64,000 nt of DNA from Halomonas borealis (lineage in GTDB: Bacteria; Pseudomonadota; Gammaproteobacteria; Pseudomonadales; Halomonadaceae): positions 1-64,000 of the forward strand of contig NZ_SDMO01000004.1 in NCBI RefSeq assembly GCF_004798905.1. The letters are read 5' to 3'. The notes under the pieces are model-generated. The model ran no database searches, was not told the DNA's origin, and saw only the letters and a list, made by a program, of their open reading frames with translations. Shown here piece after piece: positions 41,407 through 50,722 of this stretch; the first letter of the stretch is position 1, and each line of letters starts with the position of its first letter. A program made the position numbers and the translations under genes.

Positions 41407-41841
41407 ATGCTACTTTCGGATTCGATGTCACTACTATGGCTGACCTATGCCGCGCTGTCTCTGGTGGTGCTGGGCACCGGCTACCTGGGGCTGGCCTTCT
41501 TGCCGCGGTTGCCACGGCTGATGATCACCTGGGCCGTGGCGGCGATCATGTGGGTGCCGGCGAGCTTCCAGCTGCCGCTGACGGCCCAGGAAGGCGTCTA
41601 TCATGGCTTCGCGCCCGCGGTGGTGGTCGCCGGGCTGTCCTTCCTGTCGAATGATGGCGGTGCCATGCTGCCGGCGCTGATGCTGGTGGTGGTGGCCGCC
41701 GGCCTGGGGGCGCTGTTCGGACTGCTGCTGTGGCGCCGCGGTCGGCGCGCGGATGTGGGGCAGACGCAGCGGCGCGATGCCGCGGAAGAGGGTAGCCAGG
41801 ACGGCGCCAGGAAGGAACGACGGGAGCCGGTGGTCGGCTAA
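41407..41841 (+). CDS. Hypothetical small membrane protein
   Basis: A 144-residue protein with three to four hydrophobic segments (WLTYAALSLVVLGTGYLGLAF, MITWAVAAIMWVPASF, and ALMLVVVAAGLGALFGLLLW) and a charged hydrophilic tail. I recognise no family. ATG 41407 follows CGAGG six bases upstream. It ends eight bases before the VWA gene and is probably co-transcribed with it. Confidence 0.75.
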   Translation: MLLSDSMSLLWLTYAALSLVVLGTGYLGLAFLPRLPRLMITWAVAAIMWVPASFQLPLTAQEGVYHGFAPAVVVAGLSFLSNDGGAMLPALMLVVVAAGLGALFGLLLWRRGRRADVGQTQRRDAAEEGSQDGARKERREPVVG

Positions 41842-41849
41842 GGACGTTC

Positions 41850-43694
41850 ATGAACAGAGGAAGTCTGGGTGACGGGGGCGCAGGGCGCCTCGCCCGGTGG
41901 TGCCTGCTGTGCCTGATCGGGATCGGCGTGGCCGTCTCGACGGCACACGCCGAGCAGCAGCGAGCCGATGTGCGGGCGGTCGTGGATGTGTCTGGGAGCA
42001 TGAAAACCCATGATCCCGAGCGTCTGGCGGCGAGCGCCATGGGGCTGTTGGTCTCGTTGCTGCCGCAAAGCGCCAGCGCGGGGGTCTGGTCCTTCGGGGA
42101 ACGGGTCGATAACCCGCTACCGTTGGCGCGAGTCGGGGATGACTGGCGCGAGCGGGCGCTGTCGTTACCGCCGGCGCAGCGCGACCAGCAGTACACCGAT
42201 ATCGAGGCCGCCCTGCGTCAGGCGGTCGAGGCCGGGGGCGGCGACGGCCGGCAGCTGATCCTGATGACCGACGGGGTCATCGACCTGCCGCCCGGGCGCG
42301 GTGACAAGCCTGCCATCGACCGTGCCTCGCGCCGCCGGATCGTCGAGGAGCTGGCGCCCGAACTCGCCGAGCAGGGCGTCACGGTCCATGCCATCGCCTT
42401 CTCCGGCGAGGCCGACCTGGCGCTGGTCGAGCGCCTGGCCCAGCGCACCGGTGGGCTGGCCGCCCGTGTGGATTCCCCGGAAGGCCTGATGGGCGCCTTC
42501 CTCGACATCTTCGAGCGGATATTCCCCAAGGATCGCCTGCCGCTGGATGAAGAGGGCGAGTTCGAGGTCGACGAAGGCGTGGATCGCCTCTCGGCGCTGA
42601 TCCTCCACGATGCCGAGGCGTCGCCGCTGACACTGGTCGCCCCCGACGGCACCCGCTACCGCGCCGATTCGGCGCCGGACGGCGCGCGCTGGCAGGTCGA
42701 GCCTCGCTTCGACCTGATCCGCCTTCCCGACCCGGAGGCCGGCACATGGCGCCTCGAGGGGCCGGTCGGCGAGGGCAGCCGTATCAGCATCGACGGCCCC
42801 TGGCGGCTACGCACCGGGTCGCTGCCGGCGACGCTCTACCGTGGCTTCCCGGTGCCGGTGGAGGCCTGGCTCGAGAGCGAACAGGACGGGCTTCCCCTGC
42901 CGGGCGGGCTGACCCTCGAGGTCTCGCTGGCATCTCCCGATGGCGAGACGGTGTCCTCGGCGACGCTCAGCGCCGATGATCAGGGTCGCTTCCAGGGCGA
43001 GTTGCCGGCGCCGGCGCTGACCGGTAATGCGCAACTGATGATCCGTGCCTCCGGCGAGGGCTTCACTCGCCAGCGTCGTCAGGCGGTCAACGTGTTGCCG
43101 GCGATCGGCACGCGCCACGATCCCGACGCCGGGCGCGTGGTGCTGGCCGCCGAACATCCTCGCCTCGACCGCGACAACACGCGGATCCAGGGCGAGCTGC
43201 GTGGCACGGCGCTGACCGCCGAGCCGGTCGGCGAGCGGCGCTGGGAGATGGCCTTGCCCGAGTTCGATCCCGACCTGCGACAGCCGTTGACGCTGACCGC
43301 CCGCGTCACCCTGGACGGTGAGACCCGCGAGATTTCCTTGCCGCGGCTGATACTCAATCCCGATGCGCGGGTCGGTATCAGTGGCGCGGAGGCGGGCCCG
43401 ACGCTTGCCGCCGAGCGCTTCGCCTCGGGCGACGCCGAAGACGGCCCGCCGTCGGCCGAGGCGCCGGGCATCGCCGATCGCTTCGTCGAGGGCGTCAACG
43501 CGTTGCCGGCCAAGCTGGATCAGGCCTGGCAGGAAGGCTGGCCGGGGCTGGTCGAGCGGGCCCGTGGCTGGACCGCCTCGCCACTATTCTGGACCCTGCT
43601 GGCGCTGGGGATCGGCCTGGTGCTGCTGCGTCTGCTGTGGCGCTATACCAGCCGCCCGCGTTCCTCCCGCGAGCGTAAGGATCCCCATGTGTGA
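41850..43694 (+). CDS. VWA domain-containing membrane-anchored protein
   Basis: A 614-residue exported protein. A signal sequence ends near THAEQQ. The von Willebrand A domain follows with a complete MIDAS start DVSGSM (Asp46, Ser48, Ser50) and LILMTDGVIDLP, spanning about residues 40-230. Several beta-rich domains come next, and one helix near the C-terminus (FWTLLALGIGLVLLRLLWRY) leaves a short basic cytoplasmic tail. The MIDAS suggests metal-dependent protein binding in the periplasm. No partner is known. It overlaps the next gene by eight bases. Confidence 0.85.
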   Translation: MNRGSLGDGGAGRLARWCLLCLIGIGVAVSTAHAEQQRADVRAVVDVSGSMKTHDPERLAASAMGLLVSLLPQSASAGVWSFGERVDNPLPLARVGDDWRERALSLPPAQRDQQYTDIEAALRQAVEAGGGDGRQLILMTDGVIDLPPGRGDKPAIDRASRRRIVEELAPELAEQGVTVHAIAFSGEADLALVERLAQRTGGLAARVDSPEGLMGAFLDIFERIFPKDRLPLDEEGEFEVDEGVDRLSALILHDAEASPLTLVAPDGTRYRADSAPDGARWQVEPRFDLIRLPDPEAGTWRLEGPVGEGSRISIDGPWRLRTGSLPATLYRGFPVPVEAWLESEQDGLPLPGGLTLEVSLASPDGETVSSATLSADDQGRFQGELPAPALTGNAQLMIRASGEGFTRQRRQAVNVLPAIGTRHDPDAGRVVLAAEHPRLDRDNTRIQGELRGTALTAEPVGERRWEMALPEFDPDLRQPLTLTARVTLDGETREISLPRLILNPDARVGISGAEAGPTLAAERFASGDAEDGPPSAEAPGIADRFVEGVNALPAKLDQAWQEGWPGLVERARGWTASPLFWTLLALGIGLVLLRLLWRYTSRPRSSRERKDPHV

Positions 43695-44484
43695 GCTGCT
43701 GGGCATGAGTGCCAACGTGCCGACCGACATCTGCTTCAGCTTCACCGGCTTTCTGACCCGCGGCGGTGGCACCGGCCCGCACCGCGACGGCTGGGGCATC
43801 GCCTTCTACGAGGCCGGCGGCTACCGCGATTTCCGTGACCCGCATCCCTCGGCGCATTCGCCCATCGCCCGGCTGATCTGCGACTATCCGATCAAGTCGC
43901 ACATCGTGATCAGCCACATTCGCCAGGCCAACGTCGGCCAGGTACGCCTGGCCAACACCCACCCCTTCACCCGAGAGATGTGGGGGCGGCCCTGGTGCTA
44001 TGCCCATAACGGTCAGTTGGCCGGCTGGGAGGCGTTGCCGCTGTCGTTCTATCGGCCGGTAGGGGGCACCGACAGCGAACACGCCTTCTGCTGGCTGATG
44101 GGCGAGCTGCGCCGTGCCTTCCCCGAGCCGCCGCACGAGCGCGAGGCGCTATGGGCGCACCTGCACGGGCTCTGTGAACGTCTGCGCGGGCTCGGGGTGT
44201 TCAATCTACTGCTGGCCGACGGCGAGCATCTCTATACCTACTGCTCGACCAAGCTGGCGCACATCACGCGCCGGGCGCCCTTCGGGCAGGCGAGCCTCTC
44301 GGACGCCGAGATGACGGTGAACTTCGCCGAACACACCACGCCGGATGATACGGTCTCGGTGATCGCCACCGAGCCGTTGACCGATAACGAGGAATGGATG
44401 CGCATGGCGCCCGGGGAGTTGCTGGTGTGGCGGGATGGCGATATCCAGGGACGCTTCGGCGGCCACGATCAAGCGAAAGTTTAA
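43687..44484 (+). CDS. yafJ: Class II glutamine amidotransferase, YafJ type
   Basis: A 265-residue Ntn-hydrolase with the nucleophile Cys2 directly after the initiator Met (MCELLGMSANVP). YafJ features include GPHRDGWGIAFYE, VISHIRQANVG, NTHPFTRE and CYAHNGQL. It would hydrolyse glutamine or a gamma-glutamyl compound; the in vivo substrate of YafJ is not settled. It overlaps the VWA gene by eight bases, so the two are translationally linked. It ends at an inverted repeat. Confidence 0.92.
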   Translation: MCELLGMSANVPTDICFSFTGFLTRGGGTGPHRDGWGIAFYEAGGYRDFRDPHPSAHSPIARLICDYPIKSHIVISHIRQANVGQVRLANTHPFTREMWGRPWCYAHNGQLAGWEALPLSFYRPVGGTDSEHAFCWLMGELRRAFPEPPHEREALWAHLHGLCERLRGLGVFNLLLADGEHLYTYCSTKLAHITRRAPFGQASLSDAEMTVNFAEHTTPDDTVSVIATEPLTDNEEWMRMAPGELLVWRDGDIQGRFGGHDQAKV

Positions 44485-44505
44485 AACACTAGTTTCAATC
44501 GCTTG
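44470..44505 (+). promoter_or_regulatory. Inverted repeat behind yafJ and ahead of fadD, possible operator
   Basis: CAAGCGA (44470-44476) and TCGCTTG (44499-44505) form an inverted repeat across the yafJ stop codon. Inside it, AAAAC-ACTA-GTTTC (44483-44496) is a near-match to the GAAAC-N4-GTTTC operator of PsrA-type fatty-acid regulators. The arm is followed by TTTTC, so it may equally be a weak terminator. The 240 bases from here to fadD hold no gene but contain repeated cgtttcaNaacaa units (near 44658 and 44671). Confidence 0.35.
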
Positions 44506-44727
44506 TTTTCAGGGCCGGGCGACTGGGATAGGCTGAAGGCCGGCTGGCTTCGATACGCCGGCACACGGCGTCATCGTCATCAGCCACCCAGCGTCGTCAG
44601 GACGACGCTTCCGAACGATGCGGCCTAGCAAGATGTCATAACAACAGGTCATGACTACGTTTCACAACAACGTTTCATAACAACAAGGCGCGATCCTCGC
44701 AGGGTCGACCACAGCCTGGAGAATGCC

Positions 44728-46410
44728 ATGAGCGAGCACGCCACGCCTGCCGTCCTGCGCGGCCCCGAGCTCGAGGGGTGCGATGACTATGCCTCGGTGC
44801 TGGATGTCTTCCACACCGCGATCGAGCGCTTCGCCGACAAGCCCGCCTTCACCTGCATGGGCCAGACCCTGAGCTACCGCGAGCTCGATCGCCTGTCGGG
44901 CGATTTCGCCGCCTGGCTGCAGCACGAGACGGCGCTCGAGCCCGGCGACCGCATTGCCATTCAGCTGCCCAACCTGCTGCAGTTTCCGGTGGCGGTGTTC
45001 GGCGCGCTGCGGGCCGGCCTGGTGGTGGTCAACACCAACCCGCTCTATACCGAGCGTGAGATGGCCCACCAGTTCAAGGACTCCGGTGCTCGGGCCATCA
45101 TCATCCTGGCCAACATGGCGGCCAAGCTCGAGGCGATCATCGGCGACACCGACATCGAGCGGGTGGTGGTGACCGAGATCGCCGACCTGCATGCCTTCCC
45201 CAGGCGGCCGCTGATCAACGCCGCGGTCAAGTACGTCAAGAAGATGGTGCCGGCCTATCGCTTGTCCGGGGCGTGGGGCTTTCGCGCGGCGCTCAAGCGC
45301 GGGGCAGGCCTCGAGCGTCGCGAGTGCGGCCGGGAGGCCGACGACATCGCCGCCCTGCAATACACCGGCGGCACCACCGGGCGTGCCAAGGGCACCATGC
45401 TGACTCACGGCAACCTGGTGGCCAACATGCTCCAGGCGCGCCAGGCGATCGGCCCGGGGCTCTCCGAAGGCGGCGAGACCATCGTCGCGCCGCTGCCGGT
45501 CTACCATATCTATACGTTTACCGTGAACTGCCTGTTCATGCTGGAGACCGGCAATCATTCGGTGCTGATCCCCAATCCCCGCGACCTGGACGGCTTCGTC
45601 AAGACACTGAAGTCGGTGCCTTTCACCGGCTTCGTGGGTCTCAACACGCTGTTCAACGCGTTGTGCCAGCGCGAGGACTTCCGGCGCCTCGATTTCTCGT
45701 CCTTGCATCTGACGATCTCCGGCGGCATGGCGCTGACCAGCGCCGTGGCCAAGCGCTGGGAAGAGGTAACCGGCTGCCCGATCGCCGAGGGCTATGGGCT
45801 CACCGAGACCTCGCCGATCGCCAGCTTCAATCCCGTCGACGATATTCGTCTCGGCACCATCGGCAAGCCGGTGGCGGGCACCGAGGTCAAGGTCGTGGAT
45901 CTTGAGGGCCATGACTTGCCGCTGGGGGAGACCGGCGAGCTGTGCGTCAAGGGTCCCCAGGTGATGAAGGGTTACTGGCAACTCGAGGCCGAGACCGCCG
46001 AGTCGCTCGATGCCGATGGCTGGTTTCGTACCGGCGACGTGGCGACCTTCGGCGACGACGGCTACATCCGCATCGTCGATCGCAAGAAGGACATGATCCT
46101 GGTCTCTGGCTTCAACGTGTATCCCAACGAGATCGAGGACGTGGTGGCGAATCACCCCGGGGTGTTGGAGGCCGCGGCCGTGGGAGTGCCCGATGAAACC
46201 AGCGGCGAGGCGATCCAGCTGTTCGTGGTGGCCAAGGATCCGGACCTGGATGCCGAGACCCTGCGAGCCTGGTGCAAGGGTGAGCTCACCGCCTACAAGG
46301 TGCCGCGCCAGGTGGTGTTCCGCGACGAGCTTCCCAAGACCAACGTCGGCAAGGTGCTGCGCCGCCAGCTGCGCGACGAGGCGCAAGACGACGGCGACGA
46401 GGCCTCGTGA
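44728..46410 (+). CDS. fadD: Long-chain fatty acid-CoA ligase
   Basis: A 560-residue acyl-CoA synthetase of the ANL family. The AMP-binding motif YTGGTTGRAKGTMLTH starts at residue 212. Further motifs are EGYGLTETSP, the DGWFRTGDVATF hinge region and the C-terminal catalytic lysine in PKTNVGKVLRR. The length matches E. coli FadD (561). It activates long-chain fatty acids at the inner membrane for beta-oxidation. It stands alone with its own terminator. The upstream repeats may bind a fatty-acid regulator. Confidence 0.93.
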   Translation: MSEHATPAVLRGPELEGCDDYASVLDVFHTAIERFADKPAFTCMGQTLSYRELDRLSGDFAAWLQHETALEPGDRIAIQLPNLLQFPVAVFGALRAGLVVVNTNPLYTEREMAHQFKDSGARAIIILANMAAKLEAIIGDTDIERVVVTEIADLHAFPRRPLINAAVKYVKKMVPAYRLSGAWGFRAALKRGAGLERRECGREADDIAALQYTGGTTGRAKGTMLTHGNLVANMLQARQAIGPGLSEGGETIVAPLPVYHIYTFTVNCLFMLETGNHSVLIPNPRDLDGFVKTLKSVPFTGFVGLNTLFNALCQREDFRRLDFSSLHLTISGGMALTSAVAKRWEEVTGCPIAEGYGLTETSPIASFNPVDDIRLGTIGKPVAGTEVKVVDLEGHDLPLGETGELCVKGPQVMKGYWQLEAETAESLDADGWFRTGDVATFGDDGYIRIVDRKKDMILVSGFNVYPNEIEDVVANHPGVLEAAAVGVPDETSGEAIQLFVVAKDPDLDAETLRAWCKGELTAYKVPRQVVFRDELPKTNVGKVLRRQLRDEAQDDGDEAS

Positions 46411-46541
46411 GCCAGCATCGGCCGGTGGGCCGGAGCACGCGCGCCGCCCTCGCTGGCGTTCGCTCGACGGTCGAGCCTTCATCGGCACGGGAAACCGGCG
46501 GCGATTAGCCCCCGAGGTTCTCCCGGCGTTACAATGTAGAG

Positions 46542-46571
46542 CCCGCATCGGATCACCGATGCGGGTCTTTT
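46542..46571 (+). terminator. Terminator between fadD and hrpA
   Basis: A perfect 10-base-pair stem cccgcatcgg/ccgatgcggg (46542-46551, 46556-46565) with an ATCA loop followed by TCTTTT. Confidence 0.88.
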
Positions 46572-46613
46572 CGTCGTCCCGCCCGCCCGATCACCGGAGC
46601 CTTCGAGTCCATC

Positions 46614-49600
46614 GTGAGTACCCTGACCCAAGCCCCCGACGCGCCCGAATCCGATGCCGCCGCCCTCGAGGCCCTCAAGGGCGAGCTCGACGGCGTGCAG
46701 CTGCGCGACGCGCCCCGCCTGGGCAAGCGCCTCGCCGGCCTGACCCGGCGCCTGCGCCAGGGCAAGCCGGTGGATCGCGGCCTCGCCGAGCTGCGCCGTG
46801 AGGTCGAGCGCTCCCGCGCCCGGGTCGAGGCTCGGGCGTCGCGCCCGATACGCTTGTCCTACCCCGAAGAGCTGCCGGTCGCCGAGCGGCGCGAGGACAT
46901 CCTCGAGGCCCTGGGCGATCATCAGGTGGTGGTGGTGGCCGGCGAGACCGGCTCGGGCAAGACCACTCAGCTGCCCAAGCTGTGCCTGGAACTGGGGCTG
47001 GGGCGACGCGGGCTGATCGGCCATACCCAGCCGCGTCGGCTGGCGGCACGCTCGGTGGCCACGCGCCTGGCCGAGGAGATGGAGGTGCCGCTGGGCGAGC
47101 AGGTCGGCTACCAGGTGCGCTTCACCGATCACACCGACGATGCGACTCGGGTCAAGCTGATGACCGACGGCATCCTGCTGGCCGAGACCCGTCATGACCC
47201 CGACCTCAGCCGCTATGAGGCGATCATCATCGACGAGGCTCACGAGCGCAGCCTCAACATCGATTTCCTGCTCGGCTACCTGAAGCGCCTGCTCGAGCGG
47301 CGCCCCGACCTCAAGGTGATCATCACCTCGGCGACCATCGACGTGCAACGCTTCGCCGAACACTTCGCGCTGACGGGCCCGGATGGCACGCGGCGCCCGG
47401 CCCCGGTGGTCGAGGTCTCGGGGCGCACCTATCCGGTGGAGGTACGCTACCGGCCGCTGACCCGCGAGGCCGAGGACGAAGAGGACCGCACCCTGCAGGA
47501 GGGCATCCTGCAGGCCGTGGAGGAGATCCAGGCCGTCGAGCGCGAGAAGGGCTGGCTTCATGGCCCACGCGACATCCTGGTGTTCTTGCCCGGCGAGCGC
47601 GAGATCCGAGAGGCCGCCGACACCCTGCGTCGCGCCGAGTTGCGTGACACCGAGATCCTGCCGCTCTATGCGAGGCTCTCCAACGCCGAACAGAATCGCG
47701 TCTTCGCCGCCCATCGCGGGCGTCGCATCGTGCTCTCCACCAACGTCGCCGAGACCTCGCTGACCGTGCCGGGCATCCGCTACGTGATCGACCCGGGCCT
47801 GGTCCGCATCAGCCGCTACAGCTATCGATCCAAGATCCAGCGCCTGCCGGTGGAGGCGGTCAGCCAGGCCAGCGCCGACCAGCGCAAGGGGCGCTGCGGC
47901 CGGGTGGCCGAGGGCCTGTGCATCCGCCTCTATGACGAGGAGGACTACCTCGGACGCCCCGAATTCACCGACCCCGAGATCCGGCGGACCAACCTGGCCT
48001 CGGTGATCCTGTCGATGCTGTCGCTGAAGCTCGGCAGCATCGAGGCCTTCCCGTTCGTCGATCCTCCCGATTCGCGTTTCGTCACCGATGGCTTTCGGCT
48101 GTTGTTCGAGCTCGGTGCGGTGGACGAAGGGCAGCGCATCACGCCGCTCGGCCGCAAGCTGTCGCGGCTGCCCATCGACCCACGCCTGGCTCGCATGCTG
48201 CTGGCCGGCGCCGAGCAGGGTGGGTTGCGCGAGGTGCTGGTGGTGGTCTCGGCGCTGGCCATCCAGGACCCGCGGGATCGTCCCGCCGAGAAGCGCCAGG
48301 CCGCCGACCAGGCGCACCGCCGCTGGCAGGATCCCGACTCCGACTTCGTGGCGCTGCTCAACCTGTGGCATGGCTTCGAGGCCGCTCGCGAGGAACTCTC
48401 CGGTAATCGCCTGCGGCGCTGGTGCAAGGATCATTACCTCAACTACCTGCGCCTGCGCGAGTGGCACGATACCTTCCGCCAGCTGCGCCAGCTGCTGCGC
48501 GACATGGACATCGCGGTGCCGGCGCCGACGCCACTGCCCCGCACCGATGACGACGGCGAAGCCGCCAGCCAGGCCCGCCGTGAGAGCGCGGTGCGCCTGC
48601 ACAAGGCATTGCTGCCGGGGCTGCTTTCGCACCTCGGCCAGTTCCTGGAGAACCGCGAGTACCAGGGCGCGCGCAACCGCAAGTTCATGATTCATCCCGG
48701 GTCGGGGCTTTCCAAGAAGACGCCCAAGTGGCTGATGGCCTTCGAGCTGGTCGAAACCACCAAGCTATTCGCCCGCAGCGTGGCGAAGATCGACCCGGCC
48801 TGGATCGAGCCGCAGGCCGGCCACCTGGTCAAGCGCAGCTACAGCGAGCCGCATTGGGAGATGAAGCGTGCCCAGGTGGTGGCCTTCGAGCAGGTCACGC
48901 TGTTCGGCCTGGCGATCGTCAACCGACGTCGCGTGCACTATGGCCCCATCGCGCCGACGGAAGCCCGTGAACTGTTCATCCGCCGGGCGCTGGTGGAGGG
49001 CGAGTTCAAGACCCGCGGCGAGTTCTTCACCCACAACCGGGCGCTGGTGGCGGAGGTCGAAGACCTCGAGGACCGCGCCCGCAAGCGCGACATCCTGGTC
49101 GACGAGGAAGCACTCTACGACTTCTACGACGCGCGGATCCCCGGCGACATCGTCAACGGCAAGGGCTTCGAGGCCTGGCGCAAGCAGGTCGAGCGTGACG
49201 ACCCGGATGCGCTCAAGTTCGACCGCGCCGCGCTCTTGGCCCGAGAGGCCGACGAGGTCACCCAGGCCGACTATCCCGACGAGCTGGCCCTACACGGCGT
49301 GCGCTACCCGCTCGCCTACCATTTCGCCCCCGGCGCCGCGGACGACGGCGTGACCCTGACCGTGCCGGCGGCGATGCTGCCGCAGCTGCCGGAAGGGCGT
49401 CTGTCGTGGCTGGTGCCGGGCCTGCTGCGCGAGAAGTGCATCGCGCTGCTCAAGTCGCTACCCAAGTCGATTCGTCGCCAGGTGGTGCCGATCCCCGACT
49501 GGGTGGATGCCGCCCAGCAGGCGATGACGCCCGATGACGTACCGCTCACCGAGGCGCTGGGCGAGTTCCTGCGGGTCAAGACCGGGGTGCGACTGCAACC

Positions 49601-50630
49601 CGACGATTGGCGGGTCGAGGCGCTCGAGCCTCATCTGGTGATGAACCTGCGGGTGGTCGACCACGAGGGCCGTGAGCTCGGCCAGGGGCGCGACATCCGT
49701 GCCCTGGTACAGCGCTTCGAGGATGCCGCCGGGGAGGGCGCCCGGGCGCTGGCCGTCGAGGCCAGCGAGGCCGAGGCGCTCGAGACCCTGCCCGAGGCGG
49801 CGCTGCCCGAATCCCGGGTCACCACCCAGGCCGGCATCCGCGTCGAGGCCTATCCGGCCGTGGTGCCGGAGGATGACCGCTTCAGGGTCGAGCTGTTCGA
49901 CCACCCCGACAAGGCCCGTGAGGCCCATCGCCGCGGCGTGGTACATGCCGCCATGGCGCGACTGCCCGACCAGGTGCGGGCCATCGAGCGCCTGCCCGGC
50001 CTGCCACCCTGTGCGCTGTTGTTTGCCAAGGTGGGCAGCAAGCGCCAGCTGGCCGACGACCTGGTGAGTGCGGTCTTCCGGCAGGTGGTCGCCGTCGACC
50101 CGTTGCCGCGTTCCCGCGACGAGCTCGAGGCGCGCCTGGCCGAGACCCGCGAGGCCCTGGTGCCCCACGCCGAGGCCCGGCTCGGTATCCTCAAGCCGGC
50201 GCTGGAAGGACACCTCGCGGTGACCAAGGCGTTGAAGGGCAATCTCAATCTCGCGCTGGCGCTGGTATACAGTGATCTCAAGGCCCAGATGCAACGCCTG
50301 GTGCATCCGGGCTTTGTCTCCGAGGCTGGTGATTGGCTGGCGGAGTACCCGCGCTACATGGAGGCGGCACGAGTCCGCCTGGAGAAGGCGCCCCGCGAGC
50401 GCATGCGCGATCAGATGCACATGCAGGCCGTGCAGGACTTCGAGTCGCGGCTGGCCTCTCGCCGCGACAGCGAACAGCGCGGCGGCATCGAGGATCCGGC
50501 GCTGGTCGAGTTCGGCTGGTGGATCGAGGAGCTACGCGTATCGCTGTTCGCCCAGCAACTGGGGACGCGGATGGCGGTATCGGAGAAACGCCTCGAGAAG
50601 CGCTGGAAGGAATTGACCGGGCGTGCCTGA
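46614..50630 (+). CDS. hrpA: ATP-dependent RNA helicase HrpA
   Basis: A 1338-residue DEAH-box helicase. Walker A GETGSGKTTQ lies near residue 110, DEAH near 207 (IIDEAHERSLNIDFLLGYL), SAT near 245, and TNVAETSLTVPGIRYVID and QRKGRCGRV are motifs V and VI. The helicase-associated and OB-type regions follow, then a long C-terminal extension (DUF3418) that is specific to HrpA. It acts on stalled, colliding ribosomes. GTG start; the Shine-Dalgarno is weak (CGGAGC, 13 bases upstream). A long antisense open frame under it is a codon-bias shadow. Confidence 0.95.
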   Translation: MSTLTQAPDAPESDAAALEALKGELDGVQLRDAPRLGKRLAGLTRRLRQGKPVDRGLAELRREVERSRARVEARASRPIRLSYPEELPVAERREDILEALGDHQVVVVAGETGSGKTTQLPKLCLELGLGRRGLIGHTQPRRLAARSVATRLAEEMEVPLGEQVGYQVRFTDHTDDATRVKLMTDGILLAETRHDPDLSRYEAIIIDEAHERSLNIDFLLGYLKRLLERRPDLKVIITSATIDVQRFAEHFALTGPDGTRRPAPVVEVSGRTYPVEVRYRPLTREAEDEEDRTLQEGILQAVEEIQAVEREKGWLHGPRDILVFLPGEREIREAADTLRRAELRDTEILPLYARLSNAEQNRVFAAHRGRRIVLSTNVAETSLTVPGIRYVIDPGLVRISRYSYRSKIQRLPVEAVSQASADQRKGRCGRVAEGLCIRLYDEEDYLGRPEFTDPEIRRTNLASVILSMLSLKLGSIEAFPFVDPPDSRFVTDGFRLLFELGAVDEGQRITPLGRKLSRLPIDPRLARMLLAGAEQGGLREVLVVVSALAIQDPRDRPAEKRQAADQAHRRWQDPDSDFVALLNLWHGFEAAREELSGNRLRRWCKDHYLNYLRLREWHDTFRQLRQLLRDMDIAVPAPTPLPRTDDDGEAASQARRESAVRLHKALLPGLLSHLGQFLENREYQGARNRKFMIHPGSGLSKKTPKWLMAFELVETTKLFARSVAKIDPAWIEPQAGHLVKRSYSEPHWEMKRAQVVAFEQVTLFGLAIVNRRRVHYGPIAPTEARELFIRRALVEGEFKTRGEFFTHNRALVAEVEDLEDRARKRDILVDEEALYDFYDARIPGDIVNGKGFEAWRKQVERDDPDALKFDRAALLAREADEVTQADYPDELALHGVRYPLAYHFAPGAADDGVTLTVPAAMLPQLPEGRLSWLVPGLLREKCIALLKSLPKSIRRQVVPIPDWVDAAQQAMTPDDVPLTEALGEFLRVKTGVRLQPDDWRVEALEPHLVMNLRVVDHEGRELGQGRDIRALVQRFEDAAGEGARALAVEASEAEALETLPEAALPESRVTTQAGIRVEAYPAVVPEDDRFRVELFDHPDKAREAHRRGVVHAAMARLPDQVRAIERLPGLPPCALLFAKVGSKRQLADDLVSAVFRQVVAVDPLPRSRDELEARLAETREALVPHAEARLGILKPALEGHLAVTKALKGNLNLALALVYSDLKAQMQRLVHPGFVSEAGDWLAEYPRYMEAARVRLEKAPRERMRDQMHMQAVQDFESRLASRRDSEQRGGIEDPALVEFGWWIEELRVSLFAQQLGTRMAVSEKRLEKRWKELTGRA

Positions 50631-50722
50631 AGGCGGCGCTCGGGCTGGAGTGTTGAGGCGCCGCGGGCTACAGTGCCGGCAGCGTCGTGGGCACGTGACA
50701 CCGATCGACAAGGAATACCAGA

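Noticed and set aside
44640-44660. FadR operator ahead of fadD (aacaggtcatgac)
   Set aside because: One half-site fits, but the second half is shifted by one base and otherwise mismatched.
46479-48695. A 738-codon open frame antisense to hrpA
   Set aside because: Long antisense frames are expected in high-GC genes; its translation is a low-complexity mix of Gly, Ala, Leu and Gln with no family resemblance, while hrpA is unmistakable.
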